NCBI RefSeq assembly: GCF_035917675.1
Contig: NZ_CP109104.1
Location: 7,068,001 to 7,132,000, forward strand
Length of the DNA stretch: 64,000 nt
Source of the DNA: Streptomyces sp. NBC_01775
GTDB taxonomy: Bacteria > Actinomycetota > Actinomycetes > Streptomycetales > Streptomycetaceae
Reading direction: 5' to 3'
The notes under the pieces were generated by a model. That model saw nothing but the letters and a program-made list of their open reading frames with translations, did no database searches and was not told the DNA's origin. The position numbers and the translations under genes were made by a program. Shown piece after piece: positions 16,998 to 25,386 of the stretch (positions are counted from its first letter, which is position 1; every line of letters begins with the position of its first letter).

Positions 16998-18208
16998 GAG
17001 TTCAGGGGTCCTTCCGGGACGGCGGGAGAGGCGTTGATGAGGTGGTGTGCGGCCAGCCGCCCGGCGGTCTCCACCAGGTCGGCGCCCGCGAACTGGGGCA
17101 GGGAGCAGCCGGACAGCTTCCGGCAGGCCTCCCGCCAGGAGTGGGGCAGCGAGGCGGCGCCGCCGAGCGCGCCGGCCAGCGCCCCGGTCAGCGCGGGCGC
17201 CGAGTCGGCGACCCGGGTGAGGCACGCGGCGGACGGCACGGCCTCGCTCAGCACGCCCTGCGCCGCGGTGGCCACGGCGAGCGCGACCGGCACTGTCTCG
17301 GCGGCGGCGATGCCGTAGCTGTAGACGTGGTCGACGATCTCGTGCTCCAGCACGGGCACCAGCGCGAAGGCGCTGCCGGGCAGGCCCGCGCTGTCGCTGA
17401 GCGCCACCTGTGCCAGCTCTATGGCCCGCAGCGCGTTGCGCCGGATCTCGGTGCCCTCGGGCAGCTGGGCCAGCGCGGCCCGCACGCAGGCGCCGATCTC
17501 GTCCCCGGCCAGCGCCACGGCCACGGCCGCCGCCATGGCGCGCGCCCCGTACACCCCGTCGTCGTCCTGGGTGTAGCGGGCGTCGAACTCGGCCAGATCG
17601 GCGGCGCCCCCGGGGTCGCCGGGGTGTACGACCGCCAGGACGGTGGCGCGCACACAGGCCGCGTCGTCGAAGTAGTGCGGGTTGTCGTGCCCGGTGGCCG
17701 GGGGCCGCAGCCCGGCGGCCAGATTGCCCAGCCCCGCGCGCACCGAGATACGGGCGCGCAGCGGGATCTGGGCCGACTCGATCTCCTCGGCCTGCTCGGC
17801 GGCGGCTGCCACCTCGTCGGCGAGCGCGTTCCACGCCAGGGTCAGCGCGGCGCGCACCCGCTGGTCGGGGGTCAGGTCGCTGTGGTTCGCGGTGTCTGCG
17901 GACAAGACGGCGTGCGCGGTGAAGGCCGCCCACTCCGCGTCGTCGGAGGGGCCCAGCCGCAGCGGTTCGGGCGGCTGGTTGAGCGCGATGGGCACCGGCA
18001 GGGTGGTGGTGGCGTTCAGCTCGGCGAAGGTGTCGAGTTCGCGGGTCAGCCGCCGCGTCCAGTCGGGCATCCTGGCGGCCCTGTGCCGGGCGGCGGGCCA
18101 GCCGGCCGCGTCGCCCGCCGCCAGCCCGAGCAACAGTCCCTCGATGCGGCCGGGTTCGCCGTCGCCGGGCTGGGAGGGGCGGTGGGGTTCGATGATGGTG
18201 CAGCTCAT
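16994..18208 (-). CDS. Degenerate ADP-ribosylglycohydrolase-like protein (second of four)
   Basis: 404 residues, ARH fold. The opening GLLLGLAAGDAAGWP matches the family, but the first metal motif is PSDDAEWAAFTAHAV rather than TDDTxM. The C-terminal motif is RVADSAPALTGALAGALGG where active members have DADTTAAVAGALAGAL. So two or three metal ligands are replaced (a Thr in the first site, an Asp and a Thr in the second). It may be a catalytically weak or binding-only paralogue, possibly a partner subunit of a neighbouring ARH. The reading frame is intact and coupled (ATGA) on both sides, so it is kept under selection rather than decaying. Confidence 0.8.
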   Translation of the reverse strand: MSCTIIEPHRPSQPGDGEPGRIEGLLLGLAAGDAAGWPAARHRAARMPDWTRRLTRELDTFAELNATTTLPVPIALNQPPEPLRLGPSDDAEWAAFTAHAVLSADTANHSDLTPDQRVRAALTLAWNALADEVAAAAEQAEEIESAQIPLRARISVRAGLGNLAAGLRPPATGHDNPHYFDDAACVRATVLAVVHPGDPGGAADLAEFDARYTQDDDGVYGARAMAAAVAVALAGDEIGACVRAALAQLPEGTEIRRNALRAIELAQVALSDSAGLPGSAFALVPVLEHEIVDHVYSYGIAAAETVPVALAVATAAQGVLSEAVPSAACLTRVADSAPALTGALAGALGGAASLPHSWREACRKLSGCSLPQFAGADLVETAGRLAAHHLINASPAVPEGPLNS

Positions 18209-19392
18209 GAGGCATCCCGTGCGTGATTCAGCGGCGCGGGCGTGGTGCCTTTCGGCGGTGTGCGCCCGGTGTCCTCGGGTGGCGTGTGCCTGGTGCCGCC
18301 CGGCGGTGCGGGCCGTGTGCCGCCGCGCGGCGTGTGCCCGGTGTCGTCCGGCGGCGCGGGTCCGGTGTTGCCGGACGGTGCGATTTCCGTGCCGGCCGGC
18401 GGCGCGAGCCGGTCGGCGATCTCGCGGACGTGCCGCCCGGCCATGGAGGGCAGACAGGTGCCGCGTACGGGCCGGATCGCGGTGGCCCACTCGGCGGGGA
18501 TGGCCGGCTCGCCGCGCAGCGCGCCCGCCAGCGCGCCGGCGACGGCCGCCGTGGTGTCCGCGTCACGGCCCATGTTCACGGCGGTCAGCACCGAAGCCCT
18601 GAAGTCGCCGCGCGCCGCGGTGAAAGCCCCGAAGGCCAGCCCGATGGCCTCGGGCGCCAGGTCGGTCCAGGGGTAGCCGCCGATGACCACGGAGGAGCGC
18701 ACGGCGCGCTCCACGCTCAGCTGTGTCGCATCCGGCCGCATCGGCGCCCGGCGCGCCGCGGAGACGGCGCGCTGGAGGGAGCGGGAGGTCCAGGAGTTCG
18801 CCGGGATGACCGACAGCGCCGCCTGGACGACGACCGCCGGGCTGTCGCTCACCATCGCCGCCGCGACCCCGGCGGCCACGGCCCGCCCGCCGTAGATGCC
18901 CTCGCCCTCGTGGCTGACCGTGCCGTCGATGGACACCAGCCGGGCGGCCTCGGCGGGGCGTCCGGCGGCGAACACGCCGAAGGGCGCCGCGCGCATGGCG
19001 AGGCCGTCGCTCCAGGCGTGCCGGTGCTGCGCCGAGATCGGCGCGGCCAGGCCCCTGCGCAGGTTCTCCAGCGTCCCGCGCTCGCTGAAGCCCGCGCCCC
19101 GGAAGGAGCCCTCGTCCAGGTCGGCGATCCACCGGTGCCAGGCGGCTTCCACGTGCTGGACGGTGAGGGCCGAGCCGTGCTCGGCCAGGAGGAGTCCGGA
19201 GAAGATGGCGTACTCGGTGTCGTCGGTGCCCGCCGGGTCGTCGGAGACGAAGCCCTCGATGCGGCCCCAGCGTTCGCGGATCTGTGAGGGCTTCATGTTC
19301 TCGGCGGGCGCGCCCAGGGCATCGCCCACGGCCAGCCCCGTCATGGCGCCGCGAGCCCGCTCCCGGGGCAGGGCCGCCTGATTGACGCTCAT
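18205..19392 (-). CDS. ADP-ribosylglycohydrolase family protein (first of four)
   Basis: 395 residues. Motifs are canonical: RGAMTGLAVGDALGAPAEN, GTDDTEYAIFSGLLLAEHG, and NMGRDADTTAAVAGALAGAL with PAEW. The last ~55 residues are a Pro/Gly/Thr tail made of 10-residue repeats (TGHTPRGGT, TRPAPPGGT) encoded by a ~30-bp DNA repeat, so the catalytic domain ends near residue 340. The gene starts 62 bp after the binding-protein gene, the only real gap in the operon; nothing there looks like a separate promoter. Shine-Dalgarno GAGGAAAGG precedes the ATG. Confidence 0.9.
   Translation of the reverse strand: MSVNQAALPRERARGAMTGLAVGDALGAPAENMKPSQIRERWGRIEGFVSDDPAGTDDTEYAIFSGLLLAEHGSALTVQHVEAAWHRWIADLDEGSFRGAGFSERGTLENLRRGLAAPISAQHRHAWSDGLAMRAAPFGVFAAGRPAEAARLVSIDGTVSHEGEGIYGGRAVAAGVAAAMVSDSPAVVVQAALSVIPANSWTSRSLQRAVSAARRAPMRPDATQLSVERAVRSSVVIGGYPWTDLAPEAIGLAFGAFTAARGDFRASVLTAVNMGRDADTTAAVAGALAGALRGEPAIPAEWATAIRPVRGTCLPSMAGRHVREIADRLAPPAGTEIAPSGNTGPAPPDDTGHTPRGGTRPAPPGGTRHTPPEDTGRTPPKGTTPAPLNHARDAS
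18235..18400 (-). repeat. ~30-bp imperfect tandem repeats at the 3' end of the first ARH gene
   Basis: About five diverged copies of a unit like GGTGTGCGCCCGGTGTCC followed by TCGGGTGGC. They code for the Pro/Gly/Thr decapeptide tail of the ARH protein on the minus strand. The repeat ends where the next gene's ATGA overlap begins. Confidence 0.8.
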
Positions 19393-19454
19393 CGTGCGCC
19401 TTTCCTCGTAGTGCGGTGGTGCTCCGGCCCCCTGAGCGGGGGCCGGTCCAGGCG

Positions 19455-20828
19455 TCAGCGTTGATAGCGGTTGAGGATGAGGTTTCCGTCGTCCACGAGG
19501 GAGTCGCTGAGCGAGTCCAGGCCGGTGTCGGCGTTGTAGTACCGCTGGAAGGCCGGGGTGGCGACCTTGTCGGACCACTCCGCGTAGCCGCGTACGCCGA
19601 GGGTCGGTGAGGGCCGAAGGGTTCTGGCGATCGCGACCCCGGCCCGCCAGCCGTCCTTCCGGCGGTTGATCGCGGGGTCCTTGAGGGCTTCCTTCCCGGT
19701 GGGCAGGATCCAGTCACCCTTGGCGAGTTCGGCCATGTGATCGGGTCGGGTCAGGTAGGAGATGAAGTCGGCCGCGGCCTGCTTGTGCGCGCTGTCCTGG
19801 GCCACGGACAGGGTCTGGGGGACGACGCCCTGGGCGTTGTGGCCCCGGCCCTCGCCCCGTGGCATGGGCAGTACGGTCCACTCGAAGCCGTCGGGCGCCT
19901 GCTGCTGCACCTGCTGGCGGAAGGAGAAGTTGAGCGGGACCATCGCGTAGCGGCCCGCGAAGAAGCCGGGCAGCGCGTCGGAGCCGGCCATGCCCAGGCC
20001 GCTCCTGGGAGCCGTGTGGTCCTTGTTGACCTGGCGGTTGATCAGGCGGCTGACGGCCGAGTCGCGTGCGTCGAAGCGGACGGCGTTCTTGGTGCCGTCG
20101 TCGGTGCGCTTCTTGGTGAAGATGCTCCCGCCGGTGGACAGCGACAGGTTGACCGACTGCTTGACCGGCTCCTTCATCGTCCATACGGCGCCGTACCGCG
20201 CGGGCTGCCCGCCCCGGCCCTTGCCGTGGGTCAGCTTGCGGGAGACCTTCTCGAACTCGTCCCAGGTCCACGGATGGGCGGCCGTGGGGATGCGCACCCC
20301 CGAGCGCTCCAGCAGCTTCTTGTTGGCGACGATGACCTTGGGTTCCTGGAGGAAGGGCACGCCGTAGACCCCTCCGCCGTTCATGGTGACCGAGTTCCAG
20401 CTGGCCTGCGGGATCCGGGTACGCGACTTCTCGGGCAGGTAGGAGCGCAGATCGGCGAGGTAGCCGCCGTAGGCGAAGTCCGTCAGGTCGCTGGCGTCGT
20501 CGTGGATGATGTCGGGGGCCTCGCCGCCCTCGAAGGACGTCAGCAGCTGGTCGTGGACGGTGTCCCACTGGCCCTGCACATAGCGGACCTTGATCTTCTC
20601 GTGAGTCTTGTTCCACCTCGCGACCAGTGCCTTGTTGGCCTGGATGGACTCCTTCTGCCAGGCCAGGCTGAAGTAGTCGAGGGTGACGGTGCCGTCGCTG
20701 TCGCCCTCCCCGCCGCCGCACCCGGCCAGCAGCGCCGCGGCCAGCGCGGTGGCCAGCGCTCCGGAGGCCGCCTTGCGCAGGGTTCGTGCGGGCCGCGCCG
20801 TCGCGCGTGGGAACCGTGGGTGCCGCAT
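19455..20828 (-). CDS. ABC transporter solute-binding lipoprotein (family 1, sugar type)
   Basis: 457 residues. A basic N-region, hydrophobic stretch and lipobox LLAGC put the lipidated Cys at residue 37, followed by GGGEGDSDG. The mature part has the family-1 extracellular binding-protein pattern: VARWNKTHEKIKVRYVQGQWDTVHDQL, GEAPDIIHDDASDLTDFAYGGYLADL, GVPFLQEPKVIVANKKLLE and FFAGRYAMVPLNFSF. It captures the substrate of the ARH operon outside the cell. The start ATG overlaps the permease stop by one base. No ATPase gene is present in the operon, so a shared MsiK-type ATPase encoded elsewhere is presumably used, as with many Streptomyces sugar ABC systems. Confidence 0.92.
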   Translation of the reverse strand: MRHPRFPRATARPARTLRKAASGALATALAAALLAGCGGGEGDSDGTVTLDYFSLAWQKESIQANKALVARWNKTHEKIKVRYVQGQWDTVHDQLLTSFEGGEAPDIIHDDASDLTDFAYGGYLADLRSYLPEKSRTRIPQASWNSVTMNGGGVYGVPFLQEPKVIVANKKLLERSGVRIPTAAHPWTWDEFEKVSRKLTHGKGRGGQPARYGAVWTMKEPVKQSVNLSLSTGGSIFTKKRTDDGTKNAVRFDARDSAVSRLINRQVNKDHTAPRSGLGMAGSDALPGFFAGRYAMVPLNFSFRQQVQQQAPDGFEWTVLPMPRGEGRGHNAQGVVPQTLSVAQDSAHKQAAADFISYLTRPDHMAELAKGDWILPTGKEALKDPAINRRKDGWRAGVAIARTLRPSPTLGVRGYAEWSDKVATPAFQRYYNADTGLDSLSDSLVDDGNLILNRYQR

Positions 20829-21715
20829 CAGCCCTTCACCGCCCCTGCCAGCATGCCGCTCGCCAGCCGGCGCTGGAGCAGCGCGAAGAACAGCAGGCTC
20901 GGGATCGTCGCGAGCACCGAGGCGGCGGCCAGCGGGCCCAGGTCCGCGACCCCCTCGGCGCCGAGGAAGCGGGTGAGGATGACGGACATCGTCTGATTCT
21001 CCGGAGACTTGAGCAGCACCAGGGCGAAGAAGAACTCGTTCCAGGCGGTGACGAAGGAGAACATCAGCGTCGCCACCAGGCCCGGCGCCAGCAGCGGCAG
21101 GACCACGCTGCGCAGGATGCGGAAGCGGCCGGCCCCGTCCATCGCCGCGGCCTCCTCCAGCGAGACGGGCACCGCCTTGACGTAGCCCTGGAGCATCCAC
21201 AGCGAGAAGGGCAGGTTCCACACGACGTAGACGATGATCAGCCCGCCCAGCGAGTTGATCAGGTGGATGTTCTTCAGGACCAGGAACAGCGGGATGATGA
21301 CCAGCACGAACGGGAACATCTGGCTGACCAGGATCCAGCCGGTGGCCGCGCTGCTGACCTTGGAGCGGTAGCGCACCATCACGTACGCGGCGGGCACGGC
21401 GATGGCCACCGAGATGAGGGTGGCACCGCCCGCGACGGTCAGGCTGTTGAGCGCGGAGCGGGCCAGCGGCTGGGCCTCGAACGCGTCCCGGAAGTTCTGG
21501 AGTGTGGGGTGCTGGGGGATCCAGGTCGGGTCGATCCTGCCCAGTTCCTGCGGGGACTTGAACGAGGTCGACACCAGCCACACCAGCGGAAAGGCCAGGA
21601 AGACCAGGTAGCACAGCAGGCCCAGATACTGCCCCGCACGGCCCGCGAACCGCCGGGCCCGCAGCCGGCCGGGAGCCGCCGCACGGGCAGCGGTGGGAGC
21701 GGTCGCCGCACTCAT
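20828..21715 (-). CDS. Sugar-type ABC transporter permease (MalG-like)
   Basis: 295 residues, six membrane spans. The EAA-loop motif EEAAAMDGAGRFRILRSVVLPLLAPGL, which contacts the ATPase, lies in the usual place about 80 residues from the C-terminus. N-terminal LLCYLVFLAFPLVWLVSTSFK and C-terminal ATIPSLLFFALLQRRLASGMLAGAVKG are typical of MalG-type carbohydrate permeases. Coupled by ATGA to the MalF-like permease upstream and by a one-base TGATG overlap to the binding protein downstream. Confidence 0.93.
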   Translation of the reverse strand: MSAATAPTAARAAAPGRLRARRFAGRAGQYLGLLCYLVFLAFPLVWLVSTSFKSPQELGRIDPTWIPQHPTLQNFRDAFEAQPLARSALNSLTVAGGATLISVAIAVPAAYVMVRYRSKVSSAATGWILVSQMFPFVLVIIPLFLVLKNIHLINSLGGLIIVYVVWNLPFSLWMLQGYVKAVPVSLEEAAAMDGAGRFRILRSVVLPLLAPGLVATLMFSFVTAWNEFFFALVLLKSPENQTMSVILTRFLGAEGVADLGPLAAASVLATIPSLLFFALLQRRLASGMLAGAVKG

Positions 21716-22701
21716 GACGGGTCCTCCTTGAGGCGCTTGCGCAGGAAAACGGTGAGGAACACGGCGATGACGGCGATCATCACGACGCCCATGGCCGCCG
21801 CGTAGCCGAACTGGCCGTATTTGAAGGCTTCTTCGTAGGCGAAGAGCATCGGCAACCGGGTCTGCCCGCCGGGCCCGCCCTGGGTCAGCACATAGACCAG
21901 GCCGAAGGAGTTGAAGTTCCAGATGAAGTTCAGCGCGGTGATGGCGATCGCCACCGGCTTGACGGCGGGCCAGGTCACCGAGGCGAAACGCCGCCACACC
22001 CCGGCGCCGTCGAGCTGTGCGGCCTCGGTCAGCTCCTGCGGCACGTTCTGGAGCCCGGCCAGCAGCACCACGGTGGTCTGCGGCATGCCCGCCCATACGC
22101 CGACGAGGATCACGGCGGGCAGCGCGAGGGACAGGTTCGTCAGCCAGTCGATGTTGTCCGCCGCGCTCCCGATGAGGCCGACCTGCCGCAGCGTCTTGTT
22201 GAGGATGCCCGCGTCCTGGTGGTAGACGAGCCGCCACATGATGCCGACCACGACCTCGGGCATCGCCCAGGGGACGAGCGCGAGGGTGCGGGCCAGCCAG
22301 CGGAAGCGCAGGTTCTGGTTGAGCAGCAGCGCGAGCCCGAGCGCCAGCAGGAGCTGGAGGACGGTGACGCACAAGGCCCACACCAGGCCGATCCGGAACG
22401 ATTCCCAGAACAGGGAATCCAGCCGCAGATCGGCGAAGTTCTCGGCGCCCACGAACTGGGTGGCCGCCGTGCGCCCGGCCTGCGAGTCGGTGAAGGCCAG
22501 CGAGATCGCGTACAGCAGCGGTCCCGCGCTCAGCACGAGTATCGGGATCAGCGCGGGCAGCAGCAGGAACCACGCGCCCCGGTCCAGGCCCAGCACCCGC
22601 TTGCGCTCGGCGGGGGTTCTCGGGGGCGGGGTGCCGCGCTGGGAGGGGATGCTGTCGGGCGCGGTGGAGCCCGCGCGCCCGCTGACGGAGGCGGCGCTCA
22701 T
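21712..22701 (-). CDS. Sugar-type ABC transporter permease (MalF-like)
   Basis: 329 residues, six predicted spans after a 40-residue polar N-terminus. WFLLLPALIPILVLSAGPLLYAISLAFTD opens the membrane domain, and ELTEAAQLDGAGVWRRFASVTWPAVKP is the EAA loop. The C-terminal half contains TALNFIWNFNSFGLVYVLTQGGP, usual for MalF/UgpA-like proteins. It heterodimerises with the following permease. Overlap with the LacI gene is ATGA, so regulator and transporter are expressed together. Confidence 0.93.
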   Translation of the reverse strand: MSAASVSGRAGSTAPDSIPSQRGTPPPRTPAERKRVLGLDRGAWFLLLPALIPILVLSAGPLLYAISLAFTDSQAGRTAATQFVGAENFADLRLDSLFWESFRIGLVWALCVTVLQLLLALGLALLLNQNLRFRWLARTLALVPWAMPEVVVGIMWRLVYHQDAGILNKTLRQVGLIGSAADNIDWLTNLSLALPAVILVGVWAGMPQTTVVLLAGLQNVPQELTEAAQLDGAGVWRRFASVTWPAVKPVAIAITALNFIWNFNSFGLVYVLTQGGPGGQTRLPMLFAYEEAFKYGQFGYAAAMGVVMIAVIAVFLTVFLRKRLKEDPS

Positions 22702-23840
22702 GCCGTGGCCCCTCTCGCCTCGGTCTGCCCGGCGTGTTCGGTGTCTTCGGCCGGGGCGGCCGAGGCGGCCGGGACGGCCGGTGCGGACGGGGCGGATCGG
22801 ATGGAGCGGGCGGTGGGAGTGGCGGGGGCCGAGGAGGAGCCGCGGACCATGAGCCGGGGCGTGGTGGTCGTCCTGCGCGCCGGCGTGCTGTCGAGGCCGG
22901 CGCCCGCGAGCCGTTCTAGCAGCATCCGGGCCGCGGTGCGGCCCCGCTCCTCGGAGCCGAGGTCGACGCTGGTCAGCGGCGGCCAGCAGGCGCGGGCCAG
23001 TTCGCTGTCGTCCATGCCCGCGATGGCCAGGTCCTCCGGGATGCGCAGCCCCCGCTCGTGCGCGGCCTGCCCGGCGCCCAGGGCCAGTTGGTCGTTGGCG
23101 CAGAAGACGGCGTCGGGCGCTGCCCCCGCGTCCAGCAGGTCGAGCATGGCCTCGCGGCCTGCGGCGAGCCCGAAGGAGGTGGCGCGCTCCAGTGTTGGGT
23201 CCGGCGCGATCCCGTGGTCGGCCAGCGCCTTGCGGTAGCCCTGCCCGCGGTTGTGCCCGGGGACGGTGTCCACGGGGCCGTTGATGAAGGCGATACGCCG
23301 CCGCCCCGATTCGGCCAGGTGCCCGACGGCCAGCCGGGCGCCGGATATGGAGTCGGCCTGTACGGCGTCCACGGGCACGTCGCCCGGGAGCGAGCCGATG
23401 ACGACGACGGGCCCGGCCGCCGCGGTGAGCACCTCGATGTGCTCGGGCGTGATGCGGATCGGGCACAGGATCAGCCCGTCGCTCGTACGGTCGCTGAGGC
23501 TGCGCACGACGGCCAGTTCGTCCTCGATGACGGCGTCGGTGGAGTGCAGCAGCAGGCGGTAGCCGGCGGCGCGGGCGACGGCCTGGATCTCGCGGACCAT
23601 CGCGACGTAGACCGGGTTGCCGATGTCCTGCATGGCGAAGGTGAGCTGCTTGGTGCGCCCGCCCTTGAGCGACTGGGCGACGGCGTTGGGCACGTAGCCC
23701 AGCTCCGTGGCTGCCTGTTCGACCTTCTGTACGGTCTCGGGCCGCGCTCCCACGCCGTTGAGCACCCGGGACACCGAGGCGATCGAGACGCCCGCGCGCT
23801 CTGCGATCGACACGACGGTGGGTGGTCCGCCGTCAGACAT
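22698..23840 (-). CDS. LacI-family transcriptional regulator of the ARH operon
   Basis: 380 residues. The DNA-binding helices TVVSIAERAGVSIASVSRVLNG are at residues ~8-29, with hinge helix VAQSLKGGRTKQLTFAMQDIGN. A ribose-binding-protein-like sensor domain follows (DAVFCANDQLALGAGQA, LAIAGMDDSELARACWPPLTSVD). A 45-residue Ala/Pro/Ser tail follows the sensor domain. Start ATG 23840 is preceded by AAAGGGGCGAT. It is the first gene of the operon it most likely represses, and two LacI-type operators lie 35-70 bp upstream, so autoregulation with induction by the transported compound or its ribose is expected. Confidence 0.92.
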   Translation of the reverse strand: MSDGGPPTVVSIAERAGVSIASVSRVLNGVGARPETVQKVEQAATELGYVPNAVAQSLKGGRTKQLTFAMQDIGNPVYVAMVREIQAVARAAGYRLLLHSTDAVIEDELAVVRSLSDRTSDGLILCPIRITPEHIEVLTAAAGPVVVIGSLPGDVPVDAVQADSISGARLAVGHLAESGRRRIAFINGPVDTVPGHNRGQGYRKALADHGIAPDPTLERATSFGLAAGREAMLDLLDAGAAPDAVFCANDQLALGAGQAAHERGLRIPEDLAIAGMDDSELARACWPPLTSVDLGSEERGRTAARMLLERLAGAGLDSTPARRTTTTPRLMVRGSSSAPATPTARSIRSAPSAPAVPAASAAPAEDTEHAGQTEARGATA

Positions 23841-23876
23841 CACGTATCGCCCCTTTGCGATGGATCCGGTAGTGGG

Positions 23877-23892
23877 CTGTAAACCTTTACAG
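23877..23892. promoter_or_regulatory. LacI-type operator O1 upstream of the ARH operon
   Basis: CTGTAAACCTTTACAG: two 7-bp half-sites CTGTAAA/TTTACAG in perfect inverted symmetry around CC. LacI/GalR-family sites have this size and symmetry. Confidence 0.75.
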
Positions 23893-23895
23893 CGA

Positions 23896-23911
23896 CTGAA
23901 AACGTTTACAG
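23896..23911. promoter_or_regulatory. LacI-type operator O2 upstream of the ARH operon
   Basis: CTGAAAACGTTTACAG, an almost perfect palindrome around the central CG typical of LacI-family sites, with one mismatch between half-sites. Its centre is 19 bp from that of O1 and it lies directly beside the predicted -10, so a bound repressor would block transcription start. Confidence 0.78.
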
Positions 23912-23940
23912 ATATTGGTGTCAGGTCCACCGTCTGTCAA
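23912..23940 (-). promoter_or_regulatory. Predicted sigma-70-type promoter of the ARH operon
   Basis: On the minus strand TTGACA (23940-23935) is followed after 17 bp by CAATAT (23917-23912). The -35 is a perfect consensus and the -10 is weak. Operator O2 begins at the next base, as expected for a repressed promoter. The remaining 160 bp to the P450 gene (23941-24099) show no convincing plus-strand promoter. Confidence 0.55.
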
Positions 23941-24099
23941 GAGTCCTGTCATGTGAAAAGCGCAAGCCCTGCCAGGTGAAAGAAAGCGCCACGAGTGAAG
24001 GAAGAGAACGGCCACCAAGCGATCCCCAACAGCCCTAAGCTGACCCGAAGTTGACCCATATGGAAGCCAAGTGCCGCCCGTCGCAGGGGAGTAGCGATC

Positions 24100-25386
24100 G
24101 TGACCAGCCAGCCCCACGAGGCAGCGGGACCGTCCGTCCCGCCGCCCGGCTGTCCCGCACGCGGGGCGGCCCCGGTGCCGCTCATGGGCCCGAGGTTCCA
24201 CACCGACCTGGAGGCCGTCTACCGCGACATGCGCCGCGATCACGGCTCCGTCGTCCCGGTGACACTCCCCGGCGACGTGCCCGCCTGGCTGGTCATCGGC
24301 TACCGGGAGATGTACCAGGTCACCGGCGATCCCATCCTCTTCCCCCGCGACGCGGGGCTGTGGAACCAGTGGGAAACCCTCCCCGAGGACTGGCCCCTGC
24401 GCCCGATGGTCGGCACCCGGCAGCCCTCGGTCTACTTCACCGTCGGCGAGGAGCACCGCCGCCATCTGGCCATGGTCCAGGGCGCGTTGGAGCGGATCGG
24501 CCACATGGAGCTGCGCCGGGACACGGAACAGGCGGCCGACGGGCTGATCGACCGGTTCTGCGCCACGGGCGAGGCGGAGATCATCTCCGCGTACGCCAAG
24601 CCGCTGCCGATCCTCGTCCTCGCGCGCATGCTCGGCTTCCCCGAGTCCGACGACGAGGCGCTGCTCACCTCGCTCGGCGCGATGGCGGACGGCGGGGCCG
24701 ACGCGATCGGGGCCTTCGAGCACGCGATGGCGCTGATGGGCCGGCTCGTGGCGGACAAGAAGCAGGCACCGGGCGCCGACGTCGTGTCGTACATGGTCAC
24801 GTATCCGGCCGAATTCACGGACGAGGAGTACACCTTCGACCTGATGGCGATCACCGCCGCCGGTTATCTGACCACCGCCGACTGGATCGGCAACTCGGTG
24901 CGCCTCATGCTCACCGACGACCGCTTCGCCGCCTCCATGAGCGGCGGACAGCACAGCGTCGCCGAGGCCATGAACGAGGTCCTGTGGGAGGACACCCCCA
25001 CCCAGATCCTCGCCGGCCGCTGGGCCTCCCGGGACACCCGGCTGGGCGGGCAGCGCATCGCGGAGGGCGACATGCTGCTGCTCGGCCTCGCGGGGGCCAA
25101 CGGCGATCCGGCGGCGCATGTCCCCGGCTCCCCGGACGGCCTGCGCAACAGCAACTTCGCCCACTTCGCCTTCAGCCACGGCGAGTTCCAGTGCCCGTTC
25201 CCCGCGCAGGAGATCGCCGAGATCATCGCCAGGACCGGCATCGAGGTGCTGCTCGACCGGCTGCCCGGCATCGACCTGGCCGTCCCGCCCCAGGCGCTGG
25301 CCCGCCGCCCCTCGCCGTTCCTGCGCGGGATGACGGTGCTGCCGGTCGAGTTCACCTCAACCCCTTCCGCCCACGGAGGACGATGA
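24100..25386 (+). CDS. Cytochrome P450 lacking the ExxR motif (CYP157-like)
   Basis: 428 residues. The heme-binding loop HFAFSHGEFQCPFPAQEIAE gives Cys365 as the thiolate ligand. The I-helix segment is ITAAGYLTTADW, with TT in place but Tyr-Leu instead of the usual acid-alcohol pair. At the K-helix, where nearly every P450 has ExxR, the sequence is NEVLWEDTP: Glu293 but Trp296 instead of Arg. Loss of ExxR is the published hallmark of the Streptomyces CYP157 family, which is typically paired with a CYP154. Here the partner follows at once with an ATGA overlap. GTG start with AGGGGAG upstream. No conservon (cvnA-D) genes are adjacent, unlike many CYP157/CYP154 pairs. The substrate is unknown. 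Confidence 0.88.
   Translation: MTSQPHEAAGPSVPPPGCPARGAAPVPLMGPRFHTDLEAVYRDMRRDHGSVVPVTLPGDVPAWLVIGYREMYQVTGDPILFPRDAGLWNQWETLPEDWPLRPMVGTRQPSVYFTVGEEHRRHLAMVQGALERIGHMELRRDTEQAADGLIDRFCATGEAEIISAYAKPLPILVLARMLGFPESDDEALLTSLGAMADGGADAIGAFEHAMALMGRLVADKKQAPGADVVSYMVTYPAEFTDEEYTFDLMAITAAGYLTTADWIGNSVRLMLTDDRFAASMSGGQHSVAEAMNEVLWEDTPTQILAGRWASRDTRLGGQRIAEGDMLLLGLAGANGDPAAHVPGSPDGLRNSNFAHFAFSHGEFQCPFPAQEIAEIIARTGIEVLLDRLPGIDLAVPPQALARRPSPFLRGMTVLPVEFTSTPSAHGGR

Noticed and set aside
24051..24079. TTGACC upstream of the first P450 as a -35 element
   Set aside because: No acceptable -10 hexamer lies 16-19 bp downstream.
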